Assembly (NCBI RefSeq): GCF_042657385.1
Contig: NZ_JBHSLA010000002.1
Coordinates: forward strand, 501,095 to 565,094
From: Algorimicrobium hallyeonense
GTDB lineage: Bacteria; Bacteroidota; Bacteroidia; Flavobacteriales; Flavobacteriaceae
DNA length: 64,000 nt
Direction of reading: 5' to 3'
The notes beneath the pieces are model-generated. The model saw only the letters and a list, made by a program, of their open reading frames with translations. It searched no databases and was not told where the DNA came from. The translations under genes were made by a program, and so were the position numbers. Below, in pieces: positions 42,319 to 51,096 of this stretch (position 1 is its first letter; each line of letters begins with the position of its first letter).

Positions 42319-43899
42319 TTATTTGGTTTTAGACTTTTTTTCTTTTTTCTCTCCTTCCTTCTCCTCCGCTTCTACTTTGGGAGGTTCAGGCTGTTCAAAC
42401 AAATTCAGATAGGCATCACCTAATGTATCAATTACATGTGTAGCAGTCATTGCTTCATAACCCAAACCTTGTACCGCAATATCCGCTGATTTTCCGTGTA
42501 GATATACTCCAAACACAGACGCAGCCAAAGAATCATAGCCTTGTGCAATGAGTCCGGTAATAACTCCCGTTAAAACATCACCAGTTCCGGCAGTTGCCAA
42601 TCCTGGGTTTCCGGTTGAATTAATATATATTTTATCTTCTAAAACGGTTAACGTATAAGCGCCCTTAATCACCACAATTAGGTGATATTTTTTTGAAAAT
42701 GCTTTAACCTTTTTCAGTTTATCAAAATCATCTTTCCACACACCAATTAGGCGTTCCAACTCTTTAGGATGTGGTGTTAAGACCGTATTCTGTGGCAATA
42801 ACTTTAATAAATCTTTGTTTTTAGACAGCAGATTAATACCATCCGCATCAATAACTAAAGGTGTTTTGTTGGTAGTTAGAAACACTTGTAAAGCTTCAGC
42901 AGTTGCTTTTTCAGTTCCCATACCAACACCTAGACCAATAACCGTTGGAGTAATTGTAAATTGAATATTACTAATCCACTCCTCCTGTTCGTCGGTAATA
43001 ATCATGGCTTCTGGAAAACTAGACTGAATTGGTATATAACCACATTTAGGCACAAAAGCCGTTACCAATCCTGCTCCAATAGATAGAGCCGAGCGGCTAG
43101 CTAAAATAGCGGCTCCTATTTTACCATAACTTCCACCAATTATAAGTGCATGACCGAAGGTTCCTTTATGCGAAAATTTATCACGGGGTTTATAAATGGG
43201 CAATACTTCCTGCTTACCTATTAAATCTACAGCTGTTTGGGTTTTTATTAAATATTCACGATCAAAACCAATATCTAAAACTTCCCATTGTTCCGTAAAT
43301 TTAGCGGTGTCTGGTAAAAAGAAAGCGAGTTTTGTGGACTGGAAACTCAATGTGTGATTTGCCCAAACCACATTATTATCGTCAGCTGGAACAGCATCTG
43401 TTTTCATTCCGGAAGGAATATCAACGGATAGCGTAAATGCTTTAGACACTTTAAAATGTTGAAACAAATTAACCACCCAATCGTCTGCCGGACGATTTAA
43501 TCCAATACCGAAAACGGCATCAATGATAATATCATCAGGACCAATTTCAGGAAAATCATCATCTGGACCTATAAGCGTAGGCCATTTTTTTGTGGTTTGT
43601 TTTATTAAGTCATAATTACACAGAAAATCCCGTGTTCGCTTATCACTGAAGTTAACCACATAGGTATTCACATGGTAACCATGGTTAATTAAATGCCGAG
43701 CTACCACCAAACCATTACCGCCGTTATTTCCAATGCCACAAAACACGTGAATAGGTACTTGAGCGCCTTGCATACGTAAATGCAACCAATTGAAAATTTG
43801 TATACCCGCACGCTCCATGAGTTCGGTGGATGTAATGTTTTGCTTTTTTGCCGTGAGTTTATCACCTTCGTAAATCTGCTTATCTGAAAATATTTTCAT
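42319..43899 (-). CDS. nnr: bifunctional NAD(P)HX epimerase/dehydratase
   Basis: Nnr repairs hydrated NAD(P)H: the N-terminal YjeF domain epimerises the R-form and the C-terminal domain dehydrates S-NAD(P)HX with ADP or ATP. The 526-residue protein shows GIGNNGGNGLVVARHL (epimerase) and the kinase-like part SHKGTFGHALIIGGSYGKIGAAI, TPHPKELERL and GNPGLATAGTGDVLTGVI. The last 25 residues are a Lys/Glu-rich tail outside the family. It is a single gene divergent from the GNAT gene. Confidence 0.93.
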   Translation of the reverse strand: MKIFSDKQIYEGDKLTAKKQNITSTELMERAGIQIFNWLHLRMQGAQVPIHVFCGIGNNGGNGLVVARHLINHGYHVNTYVVNFSDKRTRDFLCNYDLIKQTTKKWPTLIGPDDDFPEIGPDDIIIDAVFGIGLNRPADDWVVNLFQHFKVSKAFTLSVDIPSGMKTDAVPADDNNVVWANHTLSFQSTKLAFFLPDTAKFTEQWEVLDIGFDREYLIKTQTAVDLIGKQEVLPIYKPRDKFSHKGTFGHALIIGGSYGKIGAAILASRSALSIGAGLVTAFVPKCGYIPIQSSFPEAMIITDEQEEWISNIQFTITPTVIGLGVGMGTEKATAEALQVFLTTNKTPLVIDADGINLLSKNKDLLKLLPQNTVLTPHPKELERLIGVWKDDFDKLKKVKAFSKKYHLIVVIKGAYTLTVLEDKIYINSTGNPGLATAGTGDVLTGVITGLIAQGYDSLAASVFGVYLHGKSADIAVQGLGYEAMTATHVIDTLGDAYLNLFEQPEPPKVEAEEKEGEKKEKKSKTK

Positions 43900-44017
43900 G
43901 GGTATTTATTACTTTATTTATATTAATAAAACGGACATGCTTTCAAAAATACAGTTAATTTTATTGTCTTTAAAATTATACTTTTATAACCTATAAATCA
44001 GTTACATTTTTTACCAA

Positions 44018-44533
44018 ATGATTAAAATTATTAAAGCGAATGCCAACCATGCCGAAACACTCTCCTTAATTCGAAGGCAAACATTTTTGGAGTCTCATGG
44101 TATGAGTGCTTCTAAAGCTGATATAGATTCATATATCAATTTAAAATTCACTAAATCTGCTTTTGAAGCAGAACTGCTGGACACTAACACTATTTTTCAT
44201 ATGCTAATCTATAACGAAACACCAATTGGCTACTCTAAAATAATATATTCCATTTCTGAAAAGAACATCCCGTTTAAAAATGTAACCAAACTAGAACGTA
44301 TCTATGTACTGAAAGCTTTTCATAATTTAAAATTAGGGAAAGAATTATTTGAATTTAATGTTTCAGTTTCAAAAAAACACAACCAATCTGGAATGTGGTT
44401 ATATGTATGGATAGAAAACCATAGAGCCATTAATTTCTATAAAAAAGCAGGGTTTAAAATTGTAGGGAGTTATGATTTTAAAATTTCACAAACCCATTCC
44501 AACCCCAATCATCAGATGCTTTTAACGTATTAA
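44018..44533 (+). CDS. GNAT family N-acetyltransferase
   Basis: A 171-residue protein with the GNAT fold: a typical core ERIYVLKAFHNLKLGKELFEF (Q/R-x-x-G-x-G/A variant) near residue 90, then a MWLYVWIENHRAINFYKKAGFKIVG beta-bulge region. The substrate is unknown; the family acetylates amines such as aminoglycosides, spermidine or protein N termini. The stop codon overlaps the stop of the convergent M24 peptidase gene by four bases. Confidence 0.8.
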   Translation: MIKIIKANANHAETLSLIRRQTFLESHGMSASKADIDSYINLKFTKSAFEAELLDTNTIFHMLIYNETPIGYSKIIYSISEKNIPFKNVTKLERIYVLKAFHNLKLGKELFEFNVSVSKKHNQSGMWLYVWIENHRAINFYKKAGFKIVGSYDFKISQTHSNPNHQMLLTY

Positions 44534-46164
44534 TCTAATGCAGGTAATACAAAATCATCCAGAGCGCTTTTCTCTTTCATCAAGGCTTCAATGTCTTTAG
44601 ATGTTCTAGGCGCCTCTGCTGATAAATTAACGGGACCATTATTAGTAATTAAAATATCATCTTCAATCCTTACGGCAATTCCCCACCACTTTTTATCACA
44701 ATTACTGCCATTTGGGATATAAATTCCTGGTTCAACAGTAATAACCATATTGTGCTCAAAAGCTCCATAAAGCCCAGGATCATGAACATCCAACCCTAAA
44801 TAATGAGAGGTGCCATGTGGAAAGTACTGTCTAGCTTCTTTATCATTTTGGGCAATTCCTAAAGCAATTAATCCTTTATGAATAACAGCGCGACTAGCCG
44901 CATCAACTGCATGAAACCCATTGCCTACCTTGGCTGCTGCAATACCAGCATCTTGAGCTTCAAAAACTAAATCGTATATAGTTTTTTGCGCTTTGGTAAA
45001 TTTTCCATTGGCTGGAATAGTTCGTGTAACATCTGCGGTATAACCATGATATTCAGCACCTAAATCCATGAGCACCAATTCATTATTTACGTGCATTTTA
45101 CTATTTTCAATATAATGCAGCACACAGCCATTATTTCCGGCACCTACAATACTAGGATAGCCTTCGTACTCGCTACCATATTTTTTGTATACAAATTCAT
45201 GAATGCCTTGTATTTCCATTTCGGACATGTTTGGATGCATAGCCTTCATAATTTCACGTTGTCCCATAGCCGAAATGCGAACGGCTTTTGTAAGTAACAC
45301 CAGCTCTTCTTCAGTTTTAATTTGGCGCAAACCTGCCATTAGTGTGGATAAACTTTGGGTGTCCAAATTCGATTTTGGTGTCTCCTGCTCTATTTTTATA
45401 ATTTGTTGTTTCAATTCCAAACGCACATTTGGATCTGTTGATTCTGCATAATCTGAAATCACTTTATCCTTTTTTAAATTAGGATAGTACTCCAAAGCAC
45501 GACCAATATTTTGAGCCACATTGGCACTATTTTCAAGATCTGTGGCTTTAATCATTTCATAAATTCGAAATTTTATAGGATCTGGCAACGTATTTTCATC
45601 ATAATTAGCTTGTTGCTTAAACTGTTCAATTAAGCTATGTAAGTCGGCTTGGTTGCGTTTAGAGTCGCGATAATCATTATTAAAATTATTAAATAAAACT
45701 TTATCAAATTGGGAATAATCAACACCTGAATTGTTAAAATCACTACCATTATACGCCCTGTCAAAACCCAATTGATTTTTCACACCTTCAATACCTAACC
45801 GTTTTCCGGTCCACTGCTCTGCTTGCGGATTTTTTTCCTGAACATAAATTATTTCGTTGTATACAACACCTTCCGAATTCGTTTGGTTTTCAGAAAATAA
45901 AACTAAAACAGCATGGGGTTCTTTATAACCCGTCAAATAATAAAAATCGGGGTCTTGATGATATACGTAATCCACATCATTGGCTCTATTTCTCACAGGA
46001 TTTGCAAAAAAAACAGCGACAGAATTTTCAGGCATACCGCTGCGCAAGGCGTCACGTCTACTTTTATGAAATTCAGCTGATAAATAATCGGTTGGTAAGC
46101 CATCTTGTGCTGGCATATTAAGTGTTATACAAGCCGCAAATGCCGCCATAATAAAATGTTTCAT
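44530..46164 (-). CDS. aminopeptidase P family (M24B) protein, secreted
   Basis: The 544-residue peptidase removes the first residue from Xaa-Pro peptides. A signal peptide (MKHFIMAAFAACITLNMPAQ) points to the periplasm. The N-terminal domain (30-200) has LSAEFHKSRRDAL and the Creatinase-like region; the C-terminal pita-bread domain holds the five metal ligands in LVLMDLGAEYHGYTADVTR (two Asp), HGTSHYLGLDVHD (His), ITVEPGIYIP (Glu) and VRIEDDI (Glu). Together with the S9A peptidase it suggests use of proline-rich peptides. The convergent GNAT stop overlaps its own. Confidence 0.9.
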   Translation of the reverse strand: MKHFIMAAFAACITLNMPAQDGLPTDYLSAEFHKSRRDALRSGMPENSVAVFFANPVRNRANDVDYVYHQDPDFYYLTGYKEPHAVLVLFSENQTNSEGVVYNEIIYVQEKNPQAEQWTGKRLGIEGVKNQLGFDRAYNGSDFNNSGVDYSQFDKVLFNNFNNDYRDSKRNQADLHSLIEQFKQQANYDENTLPDPIKFRIYEMIKATDLENSANVAQNIGRALEYYPNLKKDKVISDYAESTDPNVRLELKQQIIKIEQETPKSNLDTQSLSTLMAGLRQIKTEEELVLLTKAVRISAMGQREIMKAMHPNMSEMEIQGIHEFVYKKYGSEYEGYPSIVGAGNNGCVLHYIENSKMHVNNELVLMDLGAEYHGYTADVTRTIPANGKFTKAQKTIYDLVFEAQDAGIAAAKVGNGFHAVDAASRAVIHKGLIALGIAQNDKEARQYFPHGTSHYLGLDVHDPGLYGAFEHNMVITVEPGIYIPNGSNCDKKWWGIAVRIEDDILITNNGPVNLSAEAPRTSKDIEALMKEKSALDDFVLPALD

Positions 46165-46294
46165 GAGATACGCGTTTTAAACCAATGGTAAATTAAAAGA
46201 TAAAATAGAACAGTCAGCTTTTAACTAAAAAAATTAACAAACTTTTAAGCCTAGATTAACCTTAAGGCAACTCTTTAAAACAGATAAATTTCAA

Positions 46295-46302
46295 TACATT
46301 TG
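46295..46302 (+). promoter_or_regulatory. -7 element of gcvT
   Basis: TACATTTG matches TAnnTTTG 49 bases before the gcvT ATG. No TTG is seen at the usual spacing. Confidence 0.45.
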
Positions 46303-46351
46303 TGTCTCAATCGAAGTCTAATTAAAATGTTCGTTTAAACGGAATATACTT

Positions 46352-47434
46352 ATGAAAAATATAGCTTTATCATCAACACATGAAGCATTAGGGGCAAAAA
46401 TGGTGCCTTTTGCAGGTTTCAATATGCCAGTACACTATGAAGGCGTAAATGTAGAACACGAAACCGTACGAAAAGCCGTTGGCGTATTTGATGTCTCGCA
46501 CATGGGTGAATTTTTAATCAAAGGACCAAAAGCCCTTGAGTTAATTCAAAAAGTCACAACGAATGATGCGAGCAAATTAACCATTGGAAAGGCACAATAT
46601 AGCTGCTTACCGAATGAAACGGGCGGAATTGTTGACGATTTAATTATTTATAAAATTGAAGAAGAAACCTACCTTTTAGTTGTTAATGCGGGCAATATTG
46701 AAAAGGATTGGAATTGGATTAAATCTAAAAATGATGTTGGTGCCGAAATGGTAGATATTAGTGATGATTATTCACTTTTAGCCATTCAAGGGCCTAAAGC
46801 TATTGAAGCAATGCAATCCTTAACAAGTCATGATTTATCTGCCATTAAATTTTACAATTTCGTGGTTGGCGATTTTGCAGGGGTAGAAAATGTCATCATT
46901 TCTGCAACCGGTTATACGGGAAGTGGTGGTTTTGAAATTTACTGTAAGAATTCAGAAGTAAAACAAATATGGGATAAGGTTTTTGAAGCAGGTGCTGATT
47001 TTGGCATTAAGCCAATAGGTTTAGCAGCTCGTGATACGTTACGCTTGGAAATGGGTTACTGCTTATATGGTAATGATATTGATGATACCACATCACCCTT
47101 TGAAGCTGGTTTAGGTTGGATTACTAAATTTACAAAAACCTTTACTAATTCAGATAACTTATCTGAAGAAAAGAAAGGCGTTTTAAAACGAAAGTTAGTT
47201 GCTTTCGAGTTAGAGGATAAAGGTATTCCTAGAAGCGGTTATGACATTGTTGATGATGCCGGAAATTTAATTGGAAAGGTAACATCTGGAACCATGTCTC
47301 CAATGCTTAAAAAAGGAATTGGCTTGGGTTATGTTTCTCCAGACTACAGTGCATTTGATACTAAAATAAACATCCAAATTCGTAAGAATGCCGTTCCTGC
47401 AACGGTTGTAAAACTACCTTTTTACAAAGGCTAA
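46352..47434 (+). CDS. gcvT: glycine cleavage system T protein (aminomethyltransferase)
   Basis: GcvT transfers the aminomethyl group from the H protein to tetrahydrofolate. The 360-residue sequence starts with LSSTHEALGAKMVPFAGF, has VFDVSHMGEF (near residue 50), GYTGSGGFEIYC, the folate-binding Asp in LRLEMGYCLYGNDIDDT, and GIPRSGYDIV. It lacks the usual gcvH and gcvP neighbours, which in flavobacteria are often unlinked. No glycine riboswitch is visible upstream. glsA begins 8 bases after the stop. Confidence 0.94.
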   Translation: MKNIALSSTHEALGAKMVPFAGFNMPVHYEGVNVEHETVRKAVGVFDVSHMGEFLIKGPKALELIQKVTTNDASKLTIGKAQYSCLPNETGGIVDDLIIYKIEEETYLLVVNAGNIEKDWNWIKSKNDVGAEMVDISDDYSLLAIQGPKAIEAMQSLTSHDLSAIKFYNFVVGDFAGVENVIISATGYTGSGGFEIYCKNSEVKQIWDKVFEAGADFGIKPIGLAARDTLRLEMGYCLYGNDIDDTTSPFEAGLGWITKFTKTFTNSDNLSEEKKGVLKRKLVAFELEDKGIPRSGYDIVDDAGNLIGKVTSGTMSPMLKKGIGLGYVSPDYSAFDTKINIQIRKNAVPATVVKLPFYKG

Positions 47435-47442
47435 CATACTCT

Positions 47443-48357
47443 ATGATAGATTACCAAGCCATTTTAAATAAAATTCATGCCAACGTAATTCAGGAAGCGG
47501 ATAAAGGCCATATTGCGCGTTATATTCCTGAATTATCTCGCGTAAATCCGGAGCGTTTTGGTATGCACTTAAAGCTTATTTCTGGTGAAGAATTTGCGGT
47601 TGGCGATTCGGAAGTTGGATTTTCCATTCAAAGTATTTCCAAAGTTCTGACACTAGCCATGGCTATGTCTAAAATTGGAACACATATTTGGGATCGTGTG
47701 GATGTAGAGCCTTCCGGAAACCCTTTCAACCATTTATCGCTTTTGGAACTGGAAGAAGGAATTCCTCGAAACCCATTAATTAATTCCGGTGCCATTGTAA
47801 TTGCAGATATTTTGGTTTCCCAATTGGAAAATCCAAAGGCTGATTTTTTAAAATATGTGCACGATATTACGGGTGATGATTCTATTTCCTATAATTTAAA
47901 AGTCGCACAATCGGAAAAAGAAACGGGTTTTAATAACTTTGCTGCGGCTAACCTATTAAAATCCTTCAACAATCTTAATAATTCAGTTGACGATGTTTTA
48001 GATTTTTATTTCCATCAATGTTCTTTGGAAATGACCTGCTCTCAATTAACAAAAGCTTTCTTTTTATTTGCCAATAAAGGGAAATGTTTAGCGCAAATGG
48101 CTCGCATTACAAAAAGTCAAGCCAAGCGCATTAACGCCATTATGCTTACGTGTGGATTTTACGATGAAGCGGGCGAATTTGCCTTTGAAGTTGGACTCCC
48201 TGGAAAAAGTGGTGTTGGTGGTGGCATTGTGGCCGCATTACCACATGAGTTTACAATTGCGGTTTGGGCGCCTGGATTAAACGAACGTGGTAATTCTAAA
48301 TTAGGCATGAAAGCGCTGGAGCATTTTACAACGCTTACCAATCAATCTATTTTTTAA
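47443..48357 (+). CDS. glsA: glutaminase
   Basis: GlsA hydrolyses glutamine to glutamate and ammonia. The 304-residue beta-lactamase-like protein has the catalytic SISK motif (SIQSISKVLTLAMAM, Ser and Lys four apart), IPRNPLINSGAIV and GLPGKSGVGGGIVAALP at the C-terminal site. These match the bacterial glutaminase family (about 308 residues). It lies 8 bases after gcvT and 21 before the SDR-like gene, so these genes probably form a transcript. Confidence 0.93.
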   Translation: MIDYQAILNKIHANVIQEADKGHIARYIPELSRVNPERFGMHLKLISGEEFAVGDSEVGFSIQSISKVLTLAMAMSKIGTHIWDRVDVEPSGNPFNHLSLLELEEGIPRNPLINSGAIVIADILVSQLENPKADFLKYVHDITGDDSISYNLKVAQSEKETGFNNFAAANLLKSFNNLNNSVDDVLDFYFHQCSLEMTCSQLTKAFFLFANKGKCLAQMARITKSQAKRINAIMLTCGFYDEAGEFAFEVGLPGKSGVGGGIVAALPHEFTIAVWAPGLNERGNSKLGMKALEHFTTLTNQSIF

Positions 48358-48378
48358 TAAACAGTTCTAATTATAGCC

Positions 48379-49209
48379 ATGTCGGCAATAGAAAACAAAC
48401 ATAGAATACTTATTTTAGGTGCTAGTGGTTTTATAGGAAATGCGCTTTATAAAGAACTCTGCTCCTATTTTAAAACATTTGGTACCTACCGAACCTCCAA
48501 ACGTGAATTTGAAAAAAATCAACATTTTTTTCAATATGATGTGGAGGAAGATGATGTGTTTGAAATTTTAGAAATTGTTAAACCCACGATTATTATTTCA
48601 GCACTTCGTGGCGATTTTAATGCACAAGTTATTGCGCACGCCCATATAGCACAATATTTACAAATGCATAAAAGTAAATTGCTCTTTTTATCATCAGCCA
48701 ATGTATTTGATTCCTACAGTAAATACCCAAGTTATGAAAGCGATAAAACCTTAAGTGATAGTGTTTATGGGCATTTCAAAATAAAAATTGAAAACATGCT
48801 ATTGCGCTTGCCAAAGCGTCAAGTTGCCATTATTAGATTACCAATGGTTTTTGGAAATCAGTCGCCTAGAATAACCGAGATAAAGGAGTTCATTAAAAAT
48901 AAAGAAGCCATAGAAGTCTTTCCCAATCTGATTATGAATATGACTACAGATGTAAAATTAACACAGCAAATTCATTATATCATTAACCGAAATAAAAGTG
49001 GCATTTTTCATATTGGCAGCACGGATTTAGTCCATCATGACGAATATATTCTAGAAATTATTAACGCATTAGGTTTTAAAAATGTGCTTCTAAAAAATGT
49101 GTATACTACTAATGACGACCGCTATTTAGCCGTTTTACCAAAATATAATCTCTTACCAAAACATTTACAGTTTACAAGCAAAGATTTTATATCAGAAATT
49201 GAAATTTAG
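48379..49209 (+). CDS. NAD-dependent epimerase/sugar nucleotide-binding family protein
   Basis: A 276-residue extended SDR: ILILGASGFIGNALYKEL (GxxGxxG) near the N terminus, a Ser/Tyr-Gly pair near VYGHFKIKIE (YxxxK, with Lys at residue 135), and FHIGSTDLVHHDEYILE. It resembles RfbD-type dTDP-rhamnose reductases but lacks enough specific motifs. Likely substrates are sugar nucleotides or lipid-linked sugars. It is the third gene of the gcvT transcript. Confidence 0.7.
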   Translation: MSAIENKHRILILGASGFIGNALYKELCSYFKTFGTYRTSKREFEKNQHFFQYDVEEDDVFEILEIVKPTIIISALRGDFNAQVIAHAHIAQYLQMHKSKLLFLSSANVFDSYSKYPSYESDKTLSDSVYGHFKIKIENMLLRLPKRQVAIIRLPMVFGNQSPRITEIKEFIKNKEAIEVFPNLIMNMTTDVKLTQQIHYIINRNKSGIFHIGSTDLVHHDEYILEIINALGFKNVLLKNVYTTNDDRYLAVLPKYNLLPKHLQFTSKDFISEIEI

Positions 49210-49262
49210 TTGTTTTTCATTCGTAATTTAGCTATATTCTAGACACTATAAAATAACATACT

Positions 49263-49559
49263 ATGAGTAAATTATTAGAAGAAGATATCGAGAAAAAATT
49301 ATTGCGCTTTCCCGATTGGGAATATAGCGACAACGCCATCCATGCGGAATTTGAATTTGAAAATTTCAAGGACTGCTTTAGTGCGATGAGCCGAATTGCT
49401 TTTGAATGCGAAGCTTTAAATCACCATCCAGAATGGCGCAATGTCTATAACGTATTATACATTTCCTTGTCTACGCATGATGAGAATGGTGTAACAAACA
49501 AAGACTTTAAACTTGCCCAAGCTATTGATGCTATCGTCGTTCCTGAAGACGATGAGTAA
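49263..49559 (+). CDS. 4a-hydroxytetrahydrobiopterin dehydratase
   Basis: A 98-residue pterin-4a-carbinolamine dehydratase with the family's active-site histidines in ALNHHPEWRNVYNVL (residues 56-70) and STHDENGVTNKD. It dehydrates 4a-hydroxytetrahydropterin after aromatic amino-acid hydroxylation, or has a related role in pterin recycling or molybdopterin-like metabolism. No phenylalanine hydroxylase gene is next to it. The start is clear and the length matches PhhB. Confidence 0.9.
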   Translation: MSKLLEEDIEKKLLRFPDWEYSDNAIHAEFEFENFKDCFSAMSRIAFECEALNHHPEWRNVYNVLYISLSTHDENGVTNKDFKLAQAIDAIVVPEDDE

Positions 49560-49578
49560 AATTGTAAACGCTAAGCCA

Positions 49579-49606
49579 TTGTGTTTACTTTATTTTTTTA
49601 AATTTG
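49579..49606 (+). promoter_or_regulatory. promoter of the YebC-family gene (TTG-N17-TAAATTTG)
   Basis: TTG 49579-49581 and TAAATTTG 49599-49606 are 17 nt apart, a complete match to the Bacteroidota consensus, and end 40 bases before the ATG at 49647. Confidence 0.65.
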
Positions 49607-49646
49607 TCAATTAACAAACTATTAATATTTAATTCTTAATTATTTT

Positions 49647-50369
49647 ATGGGAAGAGCTTTTGAATTCCGCAAAGCACGAAAAATGAAACGTTGGTCTGCC
49701 ATGAGTAAAGCGTTTACGCGTATTGGTAAAGACATTGTTATGGCTGTTAAAGAAGGTGGACCAGATCCCGATTCTAACTCCCGATTACGTGCTGTAATTC
49801 AGAATGCCAAATCGGTTAATATGCCGAAAGATAACGTAGAACGCGCCATAAAGAAAGCGTCAGATAAAAGTCAAGGCGATTATAAAGAAGTTATTTTTGA
49901 AGGCTATGCACCTCACGGAATTGCTATTCTCGTGGAAACGGCTACAGATAATAATACCAGAACCGTTGCCAATGTGCGTAGTTATTTTAATAAATGCGAT
50001 GGCAGTTTAGGAACATCTGGTTCGGTTGTTTTTATGTTTGATCATACCTGTAATTTCAGAATTGAAGCCGAAGGTTTAGACCCTGAAGAATTAGAGTTAG
50101 AGTTTATAGATTTTGGCGCTGAAGAAGTTTTTGCAGATGACGATGGCATCCTTATTTATGCACCATTTGAAAATTTTGGAGCCATTCAAGCCGAATTAGA
50201 AAATAGAAATATTGAAATTCTATCCTCCGGTTTTGAGCGTATTCCACAAGTCACCAAAGCATTAAGCGCTGAAGATGCTGCTGATGTAGAAAAACTTCTA
50301 GAGAAATTAGAAGAAGATGATGACGTGCAAAACGTGTATCATACGATGGAAGAAAGTACCGAAGACTAA
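49647..50369 (+). CDS. YebC/PmpR family translational or transcriptional regulator
   Basis: This 240-residue protein is of the YebC family (TACO1 in mitochondria). The N terminus MGRAFEFRKARKMKRWSAMSK is Arg/Lys-rich and typical of the Bacteroidota version; family landmarks include GGPDPDSNSRLRAVIQNAKSVNMPKDNVERAIKKA and EVIFEGYAPHGIAILVE. Two classes exist in bacteria, acting on translation of poly-Pro or on transcription; the sequence does not separate them. It has a strong promoter and is followed by a secreted-protein gene after 19 bases. Confidence 0.93.
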   Translation: MGRAFEFRKARKMKRWSAMSKAFTRIGKDIVMAVKEGGPDPDSNSRLRAVIQNAKSVNMPKDNVERAIKKASDKSQGDYKEVIFEGYAPHGIAILVETATDNNTRTVANVRSYFNKCDGSLGTSGSVVFMFDHTCNFRIEAEGLDPEELELEFIDFGAEEVFADDDGILIYAPFENFGAIQAELENRNIEILSSGFERIPQVTKALSAEDAADVEKLLEKLEEDDDVQNVYHTMEESTED

Positions 50370-50388
50370 TTTAAATCCGCATTTAATT

Positions 50389-51018
50389 TTGAAAATAAAT
50401 CACCTTCTTTTAGCATTAGCGCTTGTATTTTGTTTTTCAGCAAACTCAAGTTTCGCACAAAAAGATAATAAGAAGGTGATTTATCAGGATTTAGAAGGCG
50501 AAAAAATCTGTAAACGTAGATTTAAAAAACGTTTAGACGCGGCATCATTTGTGCAAACCAGAGAAACCGAAAACGTCATCATCAAACAATTACAACCCCG
50601 AATTATTGAAGGCCAACTTACAGCCATTGCGCAAGGGAGTATTTCTAAAATGGTTACTGCTATTGAAACTATTCTTCAGCAGAAAATAGATCCAGATAAA
50701 AATCTACTCCTTCACTATTATAAGCAAAACGATGACATTTTTAAAAAAGATGTCACAGATGCATTATATTGGGGCTTTATGGATAAGCACGCTTCCGAAT
50801 TCGCTTCGTTTTTAATTGGTAGTAAAGACTCCGGCATCAGTCAAGATAAAGAAAAGCATGTTTTTATTGATGAAACCAACTATTTAGAATCCACCATTTT
50901 TTCGGAACCAAATATCCAATTATATCACCTTCTTATTAGGCCAAACGGTTCCTATAAACTGTATTATGGCGAATTTGATATCGTTTATACCATAAATGGT
51001 GTTTTAGAATATTATTAG
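50389..51018 (+). CDS. secreted protein, unknown
   Basis: I start at TTG 50389, which gives a clean signal peptide (MKINHLLLALALVFCFSANSSFAQ); upstream in-frame sequence overlaps the YebC gene. The mature part (about 185 residues) is basic near the start (KRRFKKRL) with beta-rich C-terminal sequence (YKLYYGEFDIVYTINGVLEYY). No family is recognised. It sits 19 bases after the YebC gene and probably shares its promoter. Confidence 0.5.
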   Translation: MKINHLLLALALVFCFSANSSFAQKDNKKVIYQDLEGEKICKRRFKKRLDAASFVQTRETENVIIKQLQPRIIEGQLTAIAQGSISKMVTAIETILQQKIDPDKNLLLHYYKQNDDIFKKDVTDALYWGFMDKHASEFASFLIGSKDSGISQDKEKHVFIDETNYLESTIFSEPNIQLYHLLIRPNGSYKLYYGEFDIVYTINGVLEYY

Positions 51019-51096
51019 CATAAAACACCCTTTTACACTTTTTTTTTCAAAATGTAACAAATAGTCGTTAAATTCGTCTTAACCTAAAACACGACT

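Noticed and set aside
42241..42423. 60-codon plus-strand frame
   Set aside because: Antisense to the Lys/Glu-rich tail of the NAD(P)HX repair gene; its Phe/Leu-rich sequence comes from the reverse of Lys/Glu codons.
46165..46351. Glycine riboswitch upstream of gcvT
   Set aside because: I see no glycine-aptamer core or matching paired elements; only a -7 element and a short palindrome (46332-46341) are present.
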